Shown one piece after another: positions 8,029 through 16,195 of a stretch of 64,000 bases of DNA (the first letter of the stretch is position 1; each line of letters starts with the position of its first letter). The translations under genes were made by a program, and so were the position numbers. This DNA is from Pseudomonas protegens CHA0 (lineage in GTDB: Bacteria > Pseudomonadota > Gammaproteobacteria > Pseudomonadales > Pseudomonadaceae), in contig NC_021237.1 in NCBI RefSeq assembly GCF_000397205.1, positions 3,287,001 to 3,351,000 on the forward strand. Direction: 5' to 3'. Under the pieces are notes generated by a model. It was not told the DNA's origin, searched no databases, and was given only the letters and a program-made list of their open reading frames with translations.

Positions 8029-8889
8029 ATGGCCAAGCAACCAGGATCCATTGCGGTATTAGGCATCGGCATCATGGGCGCCGCAGTGGCGCGCAATCTG
8101 CGGCGCAAGGGCTTTGCGGTACGGGCCTGGAACCGCACGCTGCAACGGGCCCAGGCGCTGATCGCGGACGATATCCAGGTATTTGCCGAGCCCGCCGAGG
8201 CGGTACGCGGGGCGCAAGTGATCATCACCCTGGGCAAGGACGGCGCCGCCGTGCTGCAAGCCATGCAGCAGGCACGGGACGGTTTCGAGCCTGGGGCGCT
8301 CTGGCTGCAGATGGCCACCGTGGGGATCGAGGCCAACGACGAACTGCAAGGCTTTGCCCGGGATGGCGGGCTGGTCTTCTACGATGCCCCGGTGCTGGGC
8401 ACGCGCCAGCCTGCGGAGCAGGGCCAGTTGGTGGTATTGGGCGCGGGCCCCGAGGCTCATCGGCCGGCGTTGCAGTCGCTGCTGGAGGCCATCGCCAAGC
8501 GTGTGCTCTGGGTTGCCGAACAGCCGGGAGCCGGCAGCCGCCTGAAGCTGGCCCTCAACAGCTGGGTGCTGGCCCTGACCCACGGCGCCGCGGAAAGCCT
8601 GGCCCTGGCCAAGGGGCTGGGGCTGGACCCGGCGCTGGTGGTGGAACTGGTCAGCGGCGGGCCCCTGGACAGCGGCTATTTCCAGGCCAAGACCCGGGCC
8701 ATGCTCAGTGGCGACTACAGCCCGAGCTTTACCCTGGCCAACGCCCTGAAAGACGCCGAATTGATGGTAGCGGCGGCCGCCAGAGCCGGGGTCCGGCTGG
8801 ATCTGGCCGAGGCCGGAATCCAGCGTTTCCAGCGCGCCCTGGAGCAGGGCCATGGCGACAAGGACATGGCGGCCTCCTACCTCGGCTGA
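8029..8889 (+). CDS. NAD(P)-dependent dehydrogenase, 3-hydroxyisobutyrate dehydrogenase family
   Basis: A 286-residue beta-hydroxyacid dehydrogenase. The start is the ATG at 8029 (MAKQPGSIAVLG); the ATG 15 bases earlier is followed by GGGAGAG, which serves as ribosome site for 8029. The Rossmann motif is GIGIMGAAVARNL; the second half has GAGSRLKLALNSW, in which the lysine fits the catalytic Lys of this family. The length is typical (about 290). Members reduce or oxidise short hydroxyacids or succinic semialdehyde-type substrates, and several act on aldehydes. The gene seems to be repressed by the TetR protein encoded just upstream, through a shared palindrome. The substrate cannot be predicted. 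Confidence 0.8.
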   Translation: MAKQPGSIAVLGIGIMGAAVARNLRRKGFAVRAWNRTLQRAQALIADDIQVFAEPAEAVRGAQVIITLGKDGAAVLQAMQQARDGFEPGALWLQMATVGIEANDELQGFARDGGLVFYDAPVLGTRQPAEQGQLVVLGAGPEAHRPALQSLLEAIAKRVLWVAEQPGAGSRLKLALNSWVLALTHGAAESLALAKGLGLDPALVVELVSGGPLDSGYFQAKTRAMLSGDYSPSFTLANALKDAELMVAAAARAGVRLDLAEAGIQRFQRALEQGHGDKDMAASYLG

Positions 8890-8910
8890 GCGGTTTCTTC
8901 TCGCGCTGAT

Positions 8911-9212
8911 GCAGGCGCTGGCTTGCCAGCGAAGGCGCCCGTGAGTCGGGCACAGGGGCTGAGGGCCTCTTCGCCGGCAAGCCGGCTCCTACGGGAGCCT
9001 GCGCGGTGTATCTGCCTGCTGTAGGAACTGGCTTGCCAGCGAAGGTGCCCGTGAGTCGGGCACAGGGGCTGAGGGCCTCTTCGCCGGCAAGCCGGCTCCT
9101 GCGGGAGCCTGCGCGGTGTATCTGCCTGTTGTAGGAGCTGGCTTGCCAGCGAAGGCGCCCGTGAGTCGGGCGCAGGGTCTGAGGCCCATTCGCCGGCAAG
9201 CCGGTTCCTGCG
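8911..9212. repeat. Three REP pairs in exact 110-bp tandem
   Basis: Three head-to-tail units, each with a left half ctggcttgccagcgaagg, the spacer cccgtgagtcgggc, and a right half cgccggcaagccggctcct. The same base of the left half falls at 8921, 9031 and 9141, so the period is exactly 110 bases. The joining text gggagcctgcgcggtgtatc is also repeated. The units differ at only a few positions, which points to recent tandem amplification. The array fills the gap between the dehydrogenase and MFS genes. Confidence 0.9.
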
Positions 9213-9246
9213 GTGATTTCTGGTCTTCTTGTGTGAGTATTCTTTC

Positions 9247-10449
9247 ATGAACATTTGCGTACCTTTGCCGACCGCCTCCAGCAGGCTGCCGGTCTGGCGC
9301 CTGCTGGCCTTTACCCTGGCCGGTTTCATCGCCATCGTCACTGAGACGCTGCCTGCCGGGCTGTTGCCGCAGATCAGCCAGGGCCTGGGCATCAGCGAGG
9401 CCATGGCCGGGCAGTTGATCAGCCTGTATGCCCTGGGCTCGGTGGCGGCGGCGATTCCGCTGATCGCCGCCACTCGCAGTTGGCGCCGTAGGCCCTTGCT
9501 GTTGCTGGCCATCGGCGGCCTGTTGCTGTTCAACAGCCTGACCGCGTTGTCGACCCACTATCTGCTGACCCTGGCCGCGCGCTTTGCCGCGGGCATGGCG
9601 GCGGGGCTGGTCTGGGGCCTGCTGGCCGGCTATGCCCGGCGTCTGGTGGTGCCCGAGTTGCAGGGCCGGGCCCTGGCGGTGGTGGGCGTGGGCCAGCCGA
9701 TCGCGCTGTGCCTGGGGGTGCCCCTGGGGGCCTGGCTGGGCACCCTCATGGATTGGCCGCAGATCTTCTGGGGGCTGTCGCTACTGGCTCTGCTGCTGTG
9801 GTTCTGGGTGCGCCTGGCAGTGCCGGACTACCCCGGCCAGCCGGCCCACCAGCGCCAGCCGATCGCGCGGATCTTTCTCACCCGGGGCCTGCCCCAGGCG
9901 CTGCTGGTGATCTTCGTGTGGATCCTGGCCCACAACATCCTCTACACCTATATCGCGCCGTTCCTCGCGTCCCTGGGCCTGGCGGCCTCTCTCGACCGGG
10001 CGCTGCTGGTGTTCGGCCTGGCCTCCCTGGTGGGGATCTGGTTCACCGGGCTCGGGGTCGACCGCTGGCTGCGCGGGCTGACCCTGTGCAGCCTCGCCGG
10101 TTTCGCCCTGGCGTGCCTGCTGCTGGGGATCGCTGCCAGCCAGCCCTGGCTGGCCTGGCTCGGCATTGGCGCCTGGGGCCTGACCTTCGGTGGCGCCCCG
10201 ACCTTGCTCCAGACCGCCGTGGCGGATGTGGCCGGGGAGGGGGCGGATGTCGCGCAATCGATGCTGGTGACCATCTTCAACCTGGGCATTGCCTGCGGGG
10301 GTATGGTCGGCGGCCTGCTCTTGCAACGCTATGGCGCGGCGTCTTTTCCCTGGGCCATGGCCGCCCTGGCGCTGGTGGGCCTGATGCTGGTCTGGGGCGC
10401 GCGCAGCCATGCCTTCAAGCCGGGTCAGCGCTCTGCCTGCTGCGCCTGA
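9247..10449 (+). CDS. MFS transporter, drug/sugar efflux type (DHA1)
   Basis: A 400-residue inner-membrane protein with about 12 hydrophobic segments. The ATG at 9247 (MNICVPLPTASSRL) is chosen over an upstream TTG. The first segment reads FTLAGFIAIVTETLPAGLLP, typical of the DHA1 family (SotB/YdhP/AraJ-like), and a loop 2-3 motif with basic residues (RSWRRRPLL) is present. It is predicted to export a small molecule by proton antiport; the substrate is unknown. The gene lies after a REP array and converges with the glutamine-amidotransferase-like gene, with the two 3' ends overlapping by 25 bases. Confidence 0.85.
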   Translation: MNICVPLPTASSRLPVWRLLAFTLAGFIAIVTETLPAGLLPQISQGLGISEAMAGQLISLYALGSVAAAIPLIAATRSWRRRPLLLLAIGGLLLFNSLTALSTHYLLTLAARFAAGMAAGLVWGLLAGYARRLVVPELQGRALAVVGVGQPIALCLGVPLGAWLGTLMDWPQIFWGLSLLALLLWFWVRLAVPDYPGQPAHQRQPIARIFLTRGLPQALLVIFVWILAHNILYTYIAPFLASLGLAASLDRALLVFGLASLVGIWFTGLGVDRWLRGLTLCSLAGFALACLLLGIAASQPWLAWLGIGAWGLTFGGAPTLLQTAVADVAGEGADVAQSMLVTIFNLGIACGGMVGGLLLQRYGAASFPWAMAALALVGLMLVWGARSHAFKPGQRSACCA

Positions 10450-11210
10450 GGTTGGGCGTCGCGAGCCTGTTGCAGCAGGCTCGCCCATTCATTGGCGAAG
10501 CGGTGGCAGTCCCCGGGCCAGCGCGCGGTCAATAGATTGCGGTCGCGGACCACAAAACCGCGCTCGGGGTGCTCTGCCGAATCCCGCCGGGGCAGCCAGG
10601 GCCCGGGCAGAAAATCCGCCGGGCTGGCCAGGGCCGCCTTGATCTCTTGCTCGACGCTGTGGTCGTAGGTGCGGTAGTAGCGCCCCAGCCACGGCGCGGT
10701 GACCAGCCAGGCCGCCAGTTCCATGGGGCCGGCCAGCAGGGCGGTGACCTTGCGCCCATGGAGCACCGAGCGCCCGCTGGCCGGATCGATGCAGCGTGCC
10801 AGGGCCAGGGGGCCGTGGCACACCGCGGCCACGGGTTTGTCGGCCTGGAAGAAGGCCAGGATGATCCGCCGCACCTCCTCGGATTCCAACAGGCTGCGCA
10901 TGCCCCGGGCGTGACCGCCGGGAATCAGCAAGCCCTCGTAGGCCGCCGGGTCGACCCCGGCATAGGGCAGAGGGCTGCAAAAGGCCGGGTCGCGGGTCAT
11001 GGCGTGATAGCGCGCCAGGTCGGCCGCCGGGGTCATCAACAACGGGTTGAGCGGGCCGAACCCCAGGCTCACCAGGCGCGAATCGGCGTAGGCCGGCATC
11101 CCCAGGGGGGTGGCGAACTGCGCGGCAAAACCGGCGTCCCGGGCAGCCTGCCAGGGCAGGCTGCTTTCGCTGGGGTCGTAGTCGGCGTGGGGCAACAGAA
11201 TCAGGGTCAT
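10425..11210 (-). CDS. DJ-1/PfpI-type class I glutamine amidotransferase-like protein
   Basis: A 261-residue DJ-1/PfpI superfamily protein. The ATG at 11210 (MTLILLPHADYDPSESSLPW) is preferred; a GTG 18 bases upstream is possible. The nucleophile elbow AAVCHGPLAL contains the conserved cysteine followed by histidine, and YEGLLIPGGHARGM contains the usual acidic-to-glycine region. The phrase DYDPSES fits the subgroup of protease/chaperone-like proteins with a larger N-terminal part. Members act as glyoxalase III, deglycase or chaperone, and which applies here is unclear. It stands alone between the MFS gene and the PF10118 gene. Confidence 0.75.
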   Translation of the reverse strand: MTLILLPHADYDPSESSLPWQAARDAGFAAQFATPLGMPAYADSRLVSLGFGPLNPLLMTPAADLARYHAMTRDPAFCSPLPYAGVDPAAYEGLLIPGGHARGMRSLLESEEVRRIILAFFQADKPVAAVCHGPLALARCIDPASGRSVLHGRKVTALLAGPMELAAWLVTAPWLGRYYRTYDHSVEQEIKAALASPADFLPGPWLPRRDSAEHPERGFVVRDRNLLTARWPGDCHRFANEWASLLQQARDAQPQAQQAER

Positions 11211-11302
11211 CGCGCGGGCTCGCAGCACCTAAGGGTGCGTTGCAGGTTAGCAGCCCCGCCAGGGGATGCCGGCACGCCGCTGTTGCGCCGTGCCGGCATT
11301 TG

Positions 11303-12142
11303 TCACTTGGCCGCGGCGGCGCGGGTGCGTTCGATGTCCTGCACCAGGCCGTCGATGCGTTGCAGTTGCTCGCGGTTGTCGTGGTCCCAGGGGTGAAAGC
11401 CCGGCTTGAAGAACTGCAGCCAGGGCAGGGCGATCCGCGGGAACACCCCCTTGGGGCCGTAGAGGTACTTGACCACCTGCCACAACCCGCGCCAGTGGCC
11501 GCCGCGACGGCGGTCGGCGATCAGCATGCGCACATGGAAGTCGAACACCACCAGCCAGAAGCCCAGGGTGGTGAACAGCATGCTCCCGGTGCGGATCAGG
11601 TAACGCTTGGGCCCGGGCTTGATCACGCTGTTCCAGACGTCGTAGGACACGGCCTTGTGCTCGGTTTCCTCGAGGGCGTGCCACAGCCACATCTGCCGGT
11701 AGCCCGCCACCGAATTGCCGAAGCGGCTGGGGTCGCGCAGCAGCAGGTCGGCGAGGATTGCCGTGTAGTGTTCCAGGGCTACGGTGATCGCGAGGTTGAA
11801 GGCCGGCGGGAAGTGCTTCTTCTGGAAATCGAGGAAGAAGCGCAACCGCCGGTCCAGCAGATGGGCCGGCAGCCCGGCGTCCTGCAGCAGGTCGTTGTAG
11901 CGCAGGTGCTCGCGGCTGTGCATGGCTTCCTGGCCGATGAAACCCTGGATCTGGCGCTTGAGCTCGGGGTCGTGAATCTGTTCGCGGTAGTGGCGCACGC
12001 TGTCCATGAAGAACAGCTCGCCGGAAGGAAACAGCAGGGACAACGCATTGAAGAAGTGGGTCACGTGGCTGCCTTGCTCGTGCCAGTCGCAGGCGCGTTC
12101 GGCAGGCAGTTCGACCTTGATGTCGCGGCGGATGGGCAGCAT
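11303..12142 (-). CDS. PF10118 family predicted metal-dependent hydrolase
   Basis: A 279-residue protein of the PF10118 (Metal_hydrol) family. The start at 12142 (MLPIRRDIKVELP) is preferred because the upstream ATG at 12163 is directly followed by AGAGGAG, the ribosome site. Candidate metal ligands occur in ferritin-like order: FIGQEAMHSREH and WHALEETEHKAV give E-x-x-H pairs typical of this family. The function of the family is not established. Gene order BVMO, SDR, then this gene on one strand with short gaps suggests an operon. Proteins of this family are often found beside lipid or hydrocarbon oxidation genes, so a diiron or metal-dependent oxidation role is possible. Confidence 0.75.
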   Translation of the reverse strand: MLPIRRDIKVELPAERACDWHEQGSHVTHFFNALSLLFPSGELFFMDSVRHYREQIHDPELKRQIQGFIGQEAMHSREHLRYNDLLQDAGLPAHLLDRRLRFFLDFQKKHFPPAFNLAITVALEHYTAILADLLLRDPSRFGNSVAGYRQMWLWHALEETEHKAVSYDVWNSVIKPGPKRYLIRTGSMLFTTLGFWLVVFDFHVRMLIADRRRGGHWRGLWQVVKYLYGPKGVFPRIALPWLQFFKPGFHPWDHDNREQLQRIDGLVQDIERTRAAAAK

Positions 12143-12181
12143 GGCTGTCGCTCCTCTAGACATGAAAAAGGGTGGGCGGCA

Positions 12182-13081
12182 CTACAGGCCGCGTTCGTCC
12201 TGGGGCTCGTAGACCGCCGGCCGCGTCTTGCCCGGCTTGGGCGCCATGCGCCGGCTGGCCCATACCACCAGGGCCTGGTAGGCACTGGGCAGCAAGCGGA
12301 TGAACAGGTCGAGCAAGTGCGCGTCGCGGCCGATCAGCACCCGGCGCTTGTTCTTGCGCACCCCCAGCAGGATCACCTTGGCGGCGGTTTCGGCGGAGGT
12401 GATGAAGAGTTTTTCGAAGTCGTCCCGGGCCTGCTGTTCGTTGTCGATCAGGAAACCCTTGACGTTGTCGCTGATGCGGCTGGTGCGGGCGATATCCGTG
12501 CGGATGCCCCCCGGATGCACGCAGGTGGCGGAGACCCCGTGGCCTTGCAGGTCCAGCTCCTGGCGCAGGGATTCGGTAAAGCCGCGCACGGCGAACTTGG
12601 TGGCGTTGTAGCCGCTCATGCCAGGCTGGGAGAACAGCCCGAAGACGCTGGAGGTGTTGATGATGTGACCGTCGCCGGATTGCCTGAGGTAGGGCAGGAA
12701 GGCCTGGGTGCCGTGGACCACGCCCCAGAAGTTGACGTCCACTATCCACTCCAGGTCCGCCAGGCTCGAACCTTCCACGGTGCTCGACAGCGCCACTCCG
12801 GCGTTGTTGAAGATCAGGTTGATCTGGCCGTGTTCGGCGGCGCTGGCGGCGGCCCAGGCGAACATCGCCTCGCGGTCGCCGACGTCCAGTTCCTGGCTGC
12901 TGATGCGCAGCGGCAACAGGGTCGCGGCCCGGGCCTGGGCCACGGTCTGTGCCAGGCCCTGGGGGTTCTTGTCGGCCAGGGCCAGGTGACAGCCCTCACG
13001 GGCCAGGGCGACGGCCAGGGCGCGGCCCATGCCGGAGGCGGCGCCGGTGATGGCGGCGACTTTACCGTTAAAGTTTTTCAT
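12182..13081 (-). CDS. SDR-family alcohol/ketone dehydrogenase (SadH-like)
   Basis: A 299-residue short-chain dehydrogenase. The ATG at 13081 (MKNFNGKVAAITGAASGMG) overlaps the last 14 bases of the BVMO gene, which signals translational coupling. The cofactor motif TGAASGMG, NNAG (IFNNAGVALS) and the active-site set S...YNATK (SGYNATKFAV) are all present. The C-terminal extension with KNKRRVLIGRDAHLLDLFIR matches the SadH type found in the mycobacterial mymA operon. It probably interconverts a secondary alcohol and a ketone, which would supply the BVMO. This role is inferred from context; acyl-chain reduction is another option. Confidence 0.8.
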   Translation of the reverse strand: MKNFNGKVAAITGAASGMGRALAVALAREGCHLALADKNPQGLAQTVAQARAATLLPLRISSQELDVGDREAMFAWAAASAAEHGQINLIFNNAGVALSSTVEGSSLADLEWIVDVNFWGVVHGTQAFLPYLRQSGDGHIINTSSVFGLFSQPGMSGYNATKFAVRGFTESLRQELDLQGHGVSATCVHPGGIRTDIARTSRISDNVKGFLIDNEQQARDDFEKLFITSAETAAKVILLGVRKNKRRVLIGRDAHLLDLFIRLLPSAYQALVVWASRRMAPKPGKTRPAVYEPQDERGL

Positions 13082-14636
13082 TGAGAGCGGCCTCTTCAAG
13101 GTGCAGGGGGCGCGCGGCGGCCGGTGCGGCGGCGGGCTGGGTGTGGGGCAGGTGGCTGGCCTGGTAGTCCTGCAGTTCGAAGTGCTGCAAGGTCTTCTTG
13201 AAGCTCCAGGTGGAGCCCGGCCAGAGGGTGGTGTTCTGCCCGCTGCGCGGGTCCAGGTACCAGCTGCGGCAGCCGCCGGTGGACCAGATGGCCCCGGCCA
13301 GGCGCTGCTGCAGGCGCTGGTTGTACTGGCTTTCGACCTGGGGCCGGACTTCGATGCTGGCGATACGTTCGCGCTGCATCTGGCCCAGGGCCTTGAGGAT
13401 GTAGTCCACCTGGGCCTCGATCATCAGGATCATCGAGTTGTGCCCCAGGCCGGTGTTGGGGCCGACGATCATGAAGAAATTCGGGAAGCCCGGCAGGCAG
13501 GTGCCCAGGTAGGCGTGGGCGCCCCGGGCCCAGCTGTCCATCAGGTCCTGGCCATGGCGGCCGAACAGCAGGCCTCGGGGAATCGGGTCGGTGGCCTGGA
13601 AACCGGTGCCGAAGATGATGCAGTCCACGGGGTGGCGGTTGCCGTCTGCAGTGATCACCGCGTCGCCGTCGATGCGCTGGATGTCATCAGTGATCAGCCG
13701 CACGTTGCCCCGGGTCAGGGCCGGGTAGTAGTCGTTGGAGATCAGGATGCGCTTGCAGCCGATGGTGTAGTCCGGGGTCAGGCGCTGGCGCAGCACCGGG
13801 TCGGGCACCTGTTTGCGCAGATGGCGCAGGGCCACGCGCTGCACCACCTTCATCAGTCTGGGCCGGCGGGCGAAGGCGATCACCCGGCTTTCCAGGGCCC
13901 AGTACAGCGCCGAGCGCACCAGCCGCTGGGTGAAGGGCAGGTGCTTGAAGGCCCAGCGTTCCACCGCGCTGAGCTCGCGGTCGGGCTTGGGCATGATCCA
14001 CGGCGGGGTGCGCTGGAACAGCTTGAGCTGAGCCACCCGCGGGGCGATTTTCGGCACGAACTGGATGGCGCTGGCGCCGGTGCCGATCACCGCCACCCGC
14101 TTGCCTTGCAGGGCGTAGCGGTGATCCCACTGCTGGGAGTGAAACCGCTTGCCGGTGAAAGTGTCGAGCCCGGGGATGTCCGGTATCGCCGGGCGCGACA
14201 GGCCACCCATGCCGGAGATCAGTACCCGCGCACTGACTTCCCGACCATTGCTGAAGCGCAGGTGCCAGCGCTCCCGGGCTTCATCGAAGACCGCCTGTTG
14301 CAGGCCCATGTTGAAGTGCAGGTAGGGCGCCAGGGCGAAATCCCGGGCGCAGTTTTCCAGGTATTCGCGGATTTCCGGCTGGGGCGCGAACTGCCGGGTC
14401 CAGTTCGGGTTGGGCGCAAAAGAGAAGGAATAAACGTGGGATTGCACGTCGCAGGCGCAGCCGGGGTAGTGATTGTCGCGCCAGGTGCCCCCCAGGGACG
14501 CGGCGTGTTCGGCGACGAAGAAATCCTCTATCCCCGCTTGCTTGAGCTTGATCGCCATGCACAGCCCGGCGAATCCGGCGCCGATGATGGCGATGTCAAC
14601 GACCTCGGGGTCGTCGGGTGGCGAGTACGCATTCAT
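13068..14636 (-). CDS. Baeyer-Villiger-type flavin monooxygenase
   Basis: A 522-residue FAD/NADPH monooxygenase. The first Rossmann motif is GAGFAG (residues 19-24), the Baeyer-Villiger fingerprint FTGKRFHSQQWD is at 160-171 (pattern F-x-G-x-x-x-H-x-x-x-W-D), and a second Rossmann motif GTGASA follows near residue 185. It would turn a ketone into an ester with O2 and NADPH. The gene leads a minus-strand operon with an SDR and a PF10118 protein; a membrane-anchored esterase is divergent. The same set (BVMO, lipase/esterase, SadH-like SDR, FadD) occurs in the mycobacterial mymA operon. A long-chain ketone from alkane oxidation is a plausible substrate. Confidence 0.85.
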   Translation of the reverse strand: MNAYSPPDDPEVVDIAIIGAGFAGLCMAIKLKQAGIEDFFVAEHAASLGGTWRDNHYPGCACDVQSHVYSFSFAPNPNWTRQFAPQPEIREYLENCARDFALAPYLHFNMGLQQAVFDEARERWHLRFSNGREVSARVLISGMGGLSRPAIPDIPGLDTFTGKRFHSQQWDHRYALQGKRVAVIGTGASAIQFVPKIAPRVAQLKLFQRTPPWIMPKPDRELSAVERWAFKHLPFTQRLVRSALYWALESRVIAFARRPRLMKVVQRVALRHLRKQVPDPVLRQRLTPDYTIGCKRILISNDYYPALTRGNVRLITDDIQRIDGDAVITADGNRHPVDCIIFGTGFQATDPIPRGLLFGRHGQDLMDSWARGAHAYLGTCLPGFPNFFMIVGPNTGLGHNSMILMIEAQVDYILKALGQMQRERIASIEVRPQVESQYNQRLQQRLAGAIWSTGGCRSWYLDPRSGQNTTLWPGSTWSFKKTLQHFELQDYQASHLPHTQPAAAPAAARPLHLEEAALNEKL

Positions 14637-14707
14637 GGTGTGTACCTCGATTGTAATGATGCTGCTGGGTGACTTTCGTCAGTGGGTGAAAACTCAGGAT
14701 TGCACAA

Positions 14708-14723
14708 TTTAAAATAATGTTTT
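14708..14723 (-). promoter_or_regulatory. PsrA-box-like site upstream of the BVMO operon
   Basis: On the minus strand this reads AAAACATTATTTTAAA. It aligns without gaps to four other intergenic sites in this window (alkB, beta-oxidation operon, and two at the exporter/TetR divergence) sharing AAACA, then T, TT and AA at fixed positions. It lies in an AT-rich stretch about 75 bases before the BVMO start. Confidence 0.5.
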
Positions 14724-14904
14724 AAAAATTAATTTAAATAAATTACCTGAAAATGTCACCTGCGCTGGTCGCCTGTGGATTTTGCGGGGCTCATCCAGGC
14801 CATGGGTGAGGCGTCACAGGCGGCACCAGGCCAGGGCGACACGCCACACCGCCAGGTCATTCCGATCACGGGCGAACGGCGCAGGGAAGCTGAGGGGGCG
14901 GGTT

Positions 14905-15900
14905 ATGGAGTGGCTGGTAGCGGCAGCGGTATTCCTGGCGGTCAGTGCGGTGCTCTGGGTGGTGAGTTTTCGTATCAACCGCCGGATTGAAAGCCAGGTT
15001 CCGATCAACGGACGCTTTCTCGAGGTCGGTGGCGAGCGCATTCACTACACCGATGAGGGCAGGGGCCCGGCGCTATTGATGATCCATGGCCTGACCGGCT
15101 GCGGGCGCAACCTGACCCACTCCCTGGCCCCGCAACTGCGCGAACGCTTCCGGGTGATCACCATCGATCGTCCTGGTTCGGGCTATTCCACCCGGGCCCG
15201 GGGCGCCGCGGCAGACCTACCGGCCCAGGCCAGCCTGGTGGCCAGGTTCATTCGTACCCTGGACCTGGGCCAGCCGCTGGTGCTGGGGCATTCCCTGGGC
15301 GGTGCGGTGGCGCTGTCCCTGGCCCTGGACCATCGGCAATCGGTGTCCGGACTGATCCTGGTGGCCCCCTTGACCCATCCGCAGCGCATGTTGCCGCTGG
15401 TGTTCCTGTCCCTGGCAGTGCGCCCGGCTTTCCTGCGGCGCTGGATGTCCCTGACCCTGGCGGCGCCCATGGCCATGCTCGGGCGCCGTGGCCTGGTCAA
15501 GTCGGTGTTCGCCCCGGACCCGGTGCCCGAGGATTTCGCCGAGCGTGGCGGCGGGTTGCTGGGGATGCGTTCGGACAGCTTCTACAACGCCTCCAGCGAA
15601 ATCGCCGTGGTCAACCGTTCGCTGCCGGGCATGGTCAAGCATTACCCCAGCCTGAAGCTGCCGGTAGGGCTGATCTATGGCTCGGCGGACCCGGTGCTCA
15701 GTTACCGCCGGCACGGTGAGTCAATGGTCGGCAAGGTGCCGGGGCTGTCCCTGGAGATCGTCCAGGGCCGGGGCCACATGTTGCCCATCAGCGCAGTCGA
15801 GCGGGTGGTGGCCATGGTCCAGCACGTCGCTTCCCAGGCTGCGCCACAACGCAGCGCAACCATCCTGCACCCGCCGTTCGCGGCTTCAAGAGCAAGTTGA
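14905..15900 (+). CDS. Membrane-anchored alpha/beta-hydrolase (esterase)
   Basis: A 331-residue serine hydrolase. The ATG at 14905 is preceded by GAGGGGGCGGG; longer readings lack support. Residues 4-21 form an uncleaved membrane anchor (WLVAAAVFLAVSAVLWVV). The oxyanion region is MIHGLTG (about 59-65), the nucleophile Ser130 lies in LGHSLGGAVAL, the acid is probably in GSADPVLSY and the histidine in GRGHMLP. It is divergent from the BVMO operon. In a ketone-to-ester route this enzyme would split the ester into alcohol and acid, as LipR is thought to do in mymA-type loci. That role is inferred; the fold and triad are clear. Confidence 0.8.
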   Translation: MEWLVAAAVFLAVSAVLWVVSFRINRRIESQVPINGRFLEVGGERIHYTDEGRGPALLMIHGLTGCGRNLTHSLAPQLRERFRVITIDRPGSGYSTRARGAAADLPAQASLVARFIRTLDLGQPLVLGHSLGGAVALSLALDHRQSVSGLILVAPLTHPQRMLPLVFLSLAVRPAFLRRWMSLTLAAPMAMLGRRGLVKSVFAPDPVPEDFAERGGGLLGMRSDSFYNASSEIAVVNRSLPGMVKHYPSLKLPVGLIYGSADPVLSYRRHGESMVGKVPGLSLEIVQGRGHMLPISAVERVVAMVQHVASQAAPQRSATILHPPFAASRAS

Positions 15901-15911
15901 GGGCGTGGTGG

Positions 15912-15931
15912 GGGGCGGTTTCGAGCGCCCC
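15912..15931 (+). terminator. Weak hairpin after the esterase gene
   Basis: GGGGCG and CGCCCC arms with an 8-base loop lie 11 bases after the stop. There is no T-run, so this is only a weak candidate terminator. Confidence 0.25.
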
Positions 15932-15997
15932 TGCCGCGGCGTCGACAGCAGCTGTAAATGCTTCACGGGCGACATTCGAAACAAGCCGAAAAAATAG

Positions 15998-16045
15998 TTG
16001 ACGAGCTAACGAACCCGAGCTATTTTTTTAAAAAAATGTTTTGAA
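15998..16045 (+). promoter_or_regulatory. alkB promoter with overlapping PsrA-box-like site
   Basis: TTGACG (15998-16003), a 17-base spacer and TATTTT (16021-16026) form a fair sigma-70 promoter. Directly over and after the -10 lies TTTTAAAAAAATGTTTTGAA, which on the minus strand reads AAAACATTTTTTTAA and aligns with the motif shared by five promoters here. A repressor at this place would block transcription initiation of alkB. The leader to the alkB start is about 160 bases long. Confidence 0.5.
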
Positions 16046-16195
16046 TGTTTTTTTTGAAAGTGCAATTGAGCGATTAAAAATAATGAAAATAACGCCATTT
16101 CACGCTTTTGTTTTTTCATCCCCTCACGCTCGGCACAGCGCAGCCGCGCTGTCCTTTATAGCACCTGTTTCGACTGCCATCCTGCGGAGGCTGCC

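Noticed and set aside
8911..9212. Regular repeats that might be a CRISPR array
   Set aside because: The units are 110 bases and the spacers between palindromes are repeated too; the half-sites match Pseudomonas REP elements, and no cas genes are near.
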